A model generated the notes under the pieces. That model was given only the letters and a program-made list of their open reading frames with translations, was not told the DNA's origin and made no database searches. From Stenotrophomonas sp. ATCM1_4 (GTDB taxonomy: Bacteria > Pseudomonadota > Gammaproteobacteria > Xanthomonadales > Xanthomonadaceae), in contig NZ_QPFB01000001.1 in the NCBI RefSeq assembly GCF_004348115.1, positions 1,279,978 to 1,343,977 on the forward strand: a stretch of DNA of 64,000 nt. The letters run 5' to 3'. This document shows, in pieces, positions 61,092 to 64,000 of the stretch. Within the stretch, counting starts at the first letter, position 1. Every line of letters begins with the position of its first letter. A program made the translations under genes and the position numbers.

Positions 61092-61706
61092 TCAACGCAC
61101 GCGGCGCTCGATGGCTTCGAGCATGCTCCGGCGCGAGAACAGGAAATCCCAGTAGGTGCCGCCCAACTGGCGCCACAGCACCGCCGAGCGCACCGCCGCC
61201 AGCAGCAGCGCCCGGATCTCCGAGACCACCGCAGCCTGGCCGAGGTAGTGCGGGTTGCCCTGGACCATGATCCGCGGCTTGAGCTGGCTGATGGTGTCGG
61301 CATACAGGGTGCCCATGGCCATCAACACGTCCGGGTGGCTGCTGTCGCCCAGCTCCAGGGCGCGGTCGGCGGTGCGGCGGATGCCGGCGGTCACCTTGTC
61401 CACGGCCGCGTCCTCGCGGACGAAGCGGCGCTCCAGCTGCATCACCGACAACGCCAGGCGCGGCAGCAGGTCGTCCTTGCCCTGGTTGCGGAAGTAGTCG
61501 CGCACCAGGCGCAGGCCCGGCTCCACCTGCGTGACACTGCCGTACACCGCAGCCGGGGAGGCCGCGTCGATGCGCATCACGCTGTCCATCGCGGTCCGCA
61601 CGATGGCGTTGTCCGAATGGCCGGTTTCGGCGATGCGACGTACCTGCTGCAGCGCCTGGGCAATGCCGGCCACGGCAAGCACGCGGTCATCGATGGAAAA
61701 ACTCAT
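61092..61706 (-). CDS. hflD: High-frequency lysogenization protein HflD homologue
   Basis: 204 residues, all-helical HflD/YcfC family: [76 protein letters not shown]. The E. coli protein is a peripheral membrane protein that modulates lambda CII stability; its normal cellular role is unclear. It follows mnmA as in E. coli, with a 9-bp gap. Confidence 0.95.
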   Translation of the reverse strand: MSFSIDDRVLAVAGIAQALQQVRRIAETGHSDNAIVRTAMDSVMRIDAASPAAVYGSVTQVEPGLRLVRDYFRNQGKDDLLPRLALSVMQLERRFVREDAAVDKVTAGIRRTADRALELGDSSHPDVLMAMGTLYADTISQLKPRIMVQGNPHYLGQAAVVSEIRALLLAAVRSAVLWRQLGGTYWDFLFSRRSMLEAIERRVR

Positions 61707-61715
61707 GGTTACCTC

Positions 61716-62837
61716 TCAAGGGGAAACGGGAACGCCAAGCCGGCGTTCCAAGGGAGCATCGGTGGCGGCGATCACGGCGCCCCCCAGGCACTCGGCGCCG
61801 TCGTACAGCACCAGCGACTGGCCCGGGGTCACCGCCCGCTGCGGGCGGGTGAAATGCACGTCCAGCGTGCCATCGTCACGTACCTGGACGGTACAGGGCT
61901 CGTCCGGCTGGCGGTAGCGGGTCTGGGCGGTGCAGTCGAAGCGCCGTGCCGGGGGCGCGCCGGCAATCCAGTGCATGGCTTCGCTGCGCAGCCAGTTGGA
62001 CTGCAGCCACGGGCTGTCATGGCCCTGGTCCACGTACAGCACGTTGCGCGCCACGTCCTTGCCGACCACGAACCACGGCGCGGCCGGACGGCCACGCACG
62101 CCGCCGATGTTCAGGCCTTCGCGCTGGCCCAGGGTGAAGTAGAACACCCCCGGGTGGCGGGCGATGACCTGGCCGTCCGGGTCCTGGATCTCGCCCTCGC
62201 GGGCGGGCAGGTACTGGCCCAGGAACTCGCGGAAATCGCGTTCGCCAATGAAGCAGATGCCGGTGGAGTCCTTCTTGGCATGGGTAGGCAGGCCGGCCTC
62301 GCGGGCGATGCGGCGCAGTGCGCTCTTCTCCAGGTGGCCGATCGGGAACAGCGTGGCCGCCAGCTGGGCCTGGCCCAACTGGTGCAGGAAGTAGCTCTGG
62401 TCCTTGCCGCGGTCGGCGCCGCGCAGCAGTCGCCAACGGCCGCCGGACTCCACCACCTGGGCATAGTGGCCGGTGGCGATGCGCTCGGCGCCCAGCTCGC
62501 GGGCCGCGTCCAGGAAGTGCTTGAACTTCACCTCGCGGTTGCACAGCACGTCCGGGTTGGGCGTGCGGCCGGCCGCGTATTCGGCGAGGAAGTGCTCGAA
62601 CACGCCCTGCCAGTATTCGTTGGAAAAATCACGGAAGTGGAACGGGATGCCCAGCCGGCCACACACCGCCACCGCGTCGCGGCGATCTTCCCCGGCGCGG
62701 CAATGGCCGCTGCCGTCATCGGCCCAGTTCTGCATGAACAGGCCGGCCACGTCCAGGCCGTTCTGGACCAGGGTCAACGCGGCGACGGACGAATCCACGC
62801 CACCGGACACCCCTACGACTACACCGGGACTACTCAC
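61716..62837 (-). CDS. mnmA: tRNA-specific 2-thiouridylase MnmA
   Basis: 373 residues from GTG 62837, a GTGA overlap with the nudJ stop. MnmA thiolates U34 of Lys, Glu and Gln tRNAs. PP-loop [16 protein letters not shown] at about 6-21, catalytic Cys in [11 protein letters not shown] and [12 protein letters not shown], and C-terminal barrel [13 protein letters not shown] and [17 protein letters not shown] are intact. The open frame extends upstream inside nudJ, but no other start fits as well. Confidence 0.96.
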   Translation of the reverse strand: MSSPGVVVGVSGGVDSSVAALTLVQNGLDVAGLFMQNWADDGSGHCRAGEDRRDAVAVCGRLGIPFHFRDFSNEYWQGVFEHFLAEYAAGRTPNPDVLCNREVKFKHFLDAARELGAERIATGHYAQVVESGGRWRLLRGADRGKDQSYFLHQLGQAQLAATLFPIGHLEKSALRRIAREAGLPTHAKKDSTGICFIGERDFREFLGQYLPAREGEIQDPDGQVIARHPGVFYFTLGQREGLNIGGVRGRPAAPWFVVGKDVARNVLYVDQGHDSPWLQSNWLRSEAMHWIAGAPPARRFDCTAQTRYRQPDEPCTVQVRDDGTLDVHFTRPQRAVTPGQSLVLYDGAECLGGAVIAATDAPLERRLGVPVSP

Positions 62838-63295
62838 TGCACCTGCCTCAACATCGACAACGGATAACGCTGGCCAGCCAGCCAATCGGAAACGGTCTGC
62901 CAGACCAGCGGACTGCGCAGGCGGGCCATGTCGGCCTGCAGCGCGGTCGGGGTGAGCCACAACGCCTGCACGATGCCGTCGTCCAGCGCCTGCTCCGGGT
63001 GGTGGCGCAACGGCTCGGCGGCGAAGGCAAAACGCAGGAACGGCGTGCCATCGCCGGCCACCCACTGGTAGGTGCCGATGAAGCCGGTCAGCTTCACCTC
63101 CCAGCCGGTCTCCTCGCGGGTTTCGCGGATGGCGGCTTCCAGCAGGGTTTCACCGGCCTCCAGGTGGCCGGCCGGCTGGTTCAGCACCCGCCGGCCGCCT
63201 TTTTCCTCTTCCACCAGCAGCAGTTGCCCCGCGCGGGAGACAACGGTGGCCACGGTCACGCGTGGCGACCAGCGCGGGGGCTGCGCGGTGTCCAC
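62834..63295 (-). CDS. nudJ: Nudix hydrolase, NudJ family
   Basis: 153 residues from GTG 63295, beginning just after the stop of the upstream gene. The full Nudix box (G-x5-E-x7-REUxEExGU) reads [20 protein letters not shown] then TGW. In E. coli NudJ hydrolyses nucleoside tri/diphosphates and hydroxymethylpyrimidine pyrophosphate and sits next to mnmA, as here. The 4-bp overlap with mnmA supports co-translation. Confidence 0.9.
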   Translation of the reverse strand: MDTAQPPRWSPRVTVATVVSRAGQLLLVEEEKGGRRVLNQPAGHLEAGETLLEAAIRETREETGWEVKLTGFIGTYQWVAGDGTPFLRFAFAAEPLRHHPEQALDDGIVQALWLTPTALQADMARLRSPLVWQTVSDWLAGQRYPLSMLRQVQ

Positions 63296-63297
63296 GC

Positions 63298-63774
63298 TCA
63301 GTATTCGTCCGCCTTGGTCAGCTCCAGCTCGATCTCGTCGGCGCTGGCCGAGGCCGCGTCGATGGCATCGGAAAGCTGCTTGGCAGTGGCGTCGGCGTCG
63401 ATCTTGACCACGAACACCGCCAGGTCCTGCTGTTTCACCCAAGCGCCCAGCTTGGAGGCATTGGAGTCCTCGAGCAGGCGGTTGGCGACGCTGGCCGGGA
63501 AGTCTGGGCTCGGCGACTTGTAGCCGGGCGACCAGATCTCGCGGACGTTGTGGGTGCCGTAGGACTCGACGTTGGAGCGCACGTAGACCAGCTGGGTACG
63601 GTTGTTGTCCAGCTCGAACACCAGCCGGTAGTCACCGTCCTCGTCGACCTCGTACTTGTACTCCAGTGAATCCAGCAGGCGACCGATGGCACGGTCCGGT
63701 TCACCGGCGACTGCGCTTCCTGCGGCTGCGGTCATCAGTGCTGCGATGACGATGCCGGTTACAGACTTCTTCAT
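63298..63774 (-). CDS. Putative periplasmic protein, YbjN-like
   Basis: 158 residues from ATG 63774. Signal peptide MKKSVTGIVIAALMTAAAGS, predicted cleavage after AVA (residue 23). The mature part has EYKYEVDEDGDYRLVFELDN and NRTQLVYVRSNVESYGTHNV, resembling the YbjN fold (a secretion-chaperone-like sandwich), and an acidic C-terminal helix. Function unknown. It heads the nudJ-mnmA-hflD operon and is divergent from clpS. Confidence 0.75.
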   Translation of the reverse strand: MKKSVTGIVIAALMTAAAGSAVAGEPDRAIGRLLDSLEYKYEVDEDGDYRLVFELDNNRTQLVYVRSNVESYGTHNVREIWSPGYKSPSPDFPASVANRLLEDSNASKLGAWVKQQDLAVFVVKIDADATAKQLSDAIDAASASADEIELELTKADEY

Positions 63775-63865
63775 GTTTTCCCCGTCAGTGGTTGGTTGAC
63801 CTGCAAATTGTGCGGGGGGCAGGGGGGTGTCGTCCAATGGCTGAAGGTCGAAGCCGGCAAACCGC

Positions 63866-63871
63866 TATAAT
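63866..63871 (+). promoter_or_regulatory. Perfect -10 box (TATAAT) of clpS
   Basis: TATAAT ends 6 bp before the clpS ATG, so the RNA would start at or beside the start codon. No good -35 is visible (CTGAAG at 63841, spacer 19). Confidence 0.6.
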
Positions 63872-63877
63872 TGCCCG

Positions 63878-64000
63878 ATGCCCCAGAAGCCCCAACATGA
63901 CAACGAGCACGGCCTGCTGGTTGCCCCCGGCAAGCCCGAGATCGCGCCGCCGCCGCAATATCAGGTGATGCTGCTCAACGACGACTACACCCCGATGGAC
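63878..64000 (+). CDS. clpS: ATP-dependent Clp protease adaptor ClpS, 5' part only
   Basis: 41 codons to the window edge: a flexible Pro-rich N-terminus, then YQVMLLNDDYTPMD, the conserved first strand of ClpS with the NDDYTPM motif that forms the N-degron pocket. ClpS delivers N-end rule substrates to ClpA. clpA is expected next, outside the window. Confidence 0.93.
   Translation, partial: MPQKPQHDNEHGLLVAPGKPEIAPPPQYQVMLLNDDYTPMD

Noticed and set aside
60968-61303. N-terminal extension of the chemoreceptor frame
   Set aside because: It overlaps hflD and the FliA promoter, and reads Arg/Ser-rich noise; the membrane helix begins right after ATG 60967.

Overview
The window looks like a chromosome segment of a motile Xanthomonadaceae (Lysobacteraceae) bacterium, most likely Stenotrophomonas. 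Reasons: uniformly high GC, a homodimeric-type aceE, the gene order fliC-fliD-fliS-fliT-PilZ / rpoN-fleQ / fliE..P, a GTAG-headed REP family with its RAYT transposase, and the nudJ-mnmA-hflD block of gammaproteobacteria. This assignment comes from reading the sequence, not from a database search.

Layout. 1-1342: a siderophore-interacting ferric reductase (cut by the window edge) behind a PadR regulator with a double palindromic operator. 1750-4437: aceE with a terminator. 4541-5412: a lower-GC island with a broken DarT-like toxin gene, hairpins and a (GGCAAC)7 tract. 5413-15783 (minus strand): fliP-O-N-M-L, a RAYT/REP insertion, then fliK-J-I-H-G-F-E. 16010-28537 (minus): an eight-gene glycan island between fleQ and fliE, with a CDP-glycerol synthase, two glycerophosphotransferases (one fused to an FkbM methyltransferase), an ATP-grasp/HAD fusion, a sugar aminotransferase, two GT2-type proteins (one a 1170-residue three-domain enzyme) and a hexapeptide acyltransferase. 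28543-34069: fleQ, a CheY-like receiver, rpoN, a LuxR-type regulator, a PilZ protein, fliT-like and fliS. 34159-49366: fliD, two flagellin genes and flgL-K-J-I-H-G-F-E-D-C-B. 49574-51976: cheV, and divergently flgA-flgM-flgN. 52087-61706: histidine kinases, a degenerate GGDEF-EAL-REC protein, a PAS-GGDEF-EAL protein, REP repeats, a chemotaxis receptor and hflD. 61716-64000: mnmA, nudJ, a periplasmic protein and the start of clpS.

Regulation can be read directly. Eight elements fit GGCACG-N4-TTGC (sigma-54; flgG has ATGC) in front of fliL, fliE, tagD, the sugar aminotransferase, fliD, flgG, flgB and flgA. Six elements fit TAAAG-N14/15-GCCG (sigma-28), of varying quality, in front of fliC1, fliD, flgM, cheV, the chemoreceptor and the PAS-GGDEF-EAL gene. 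Two of the sigma-54 elements lie inside the glycan island. Position and promoters together tie it to the flagellar regulon and suggest that it decorates flagellin, possibly with a glycerol-phosphate-containing, teichoic-acid-like glycan. That is the most interesting system in the window; the chemistry is inferred, not shown.

The flagellar cluster stops at fliP: fliQ, fliR, flhB, flhA, flhF and fliA are not in this window, and the junction with aceE is where the foreign DarT remnant and repeats sit.
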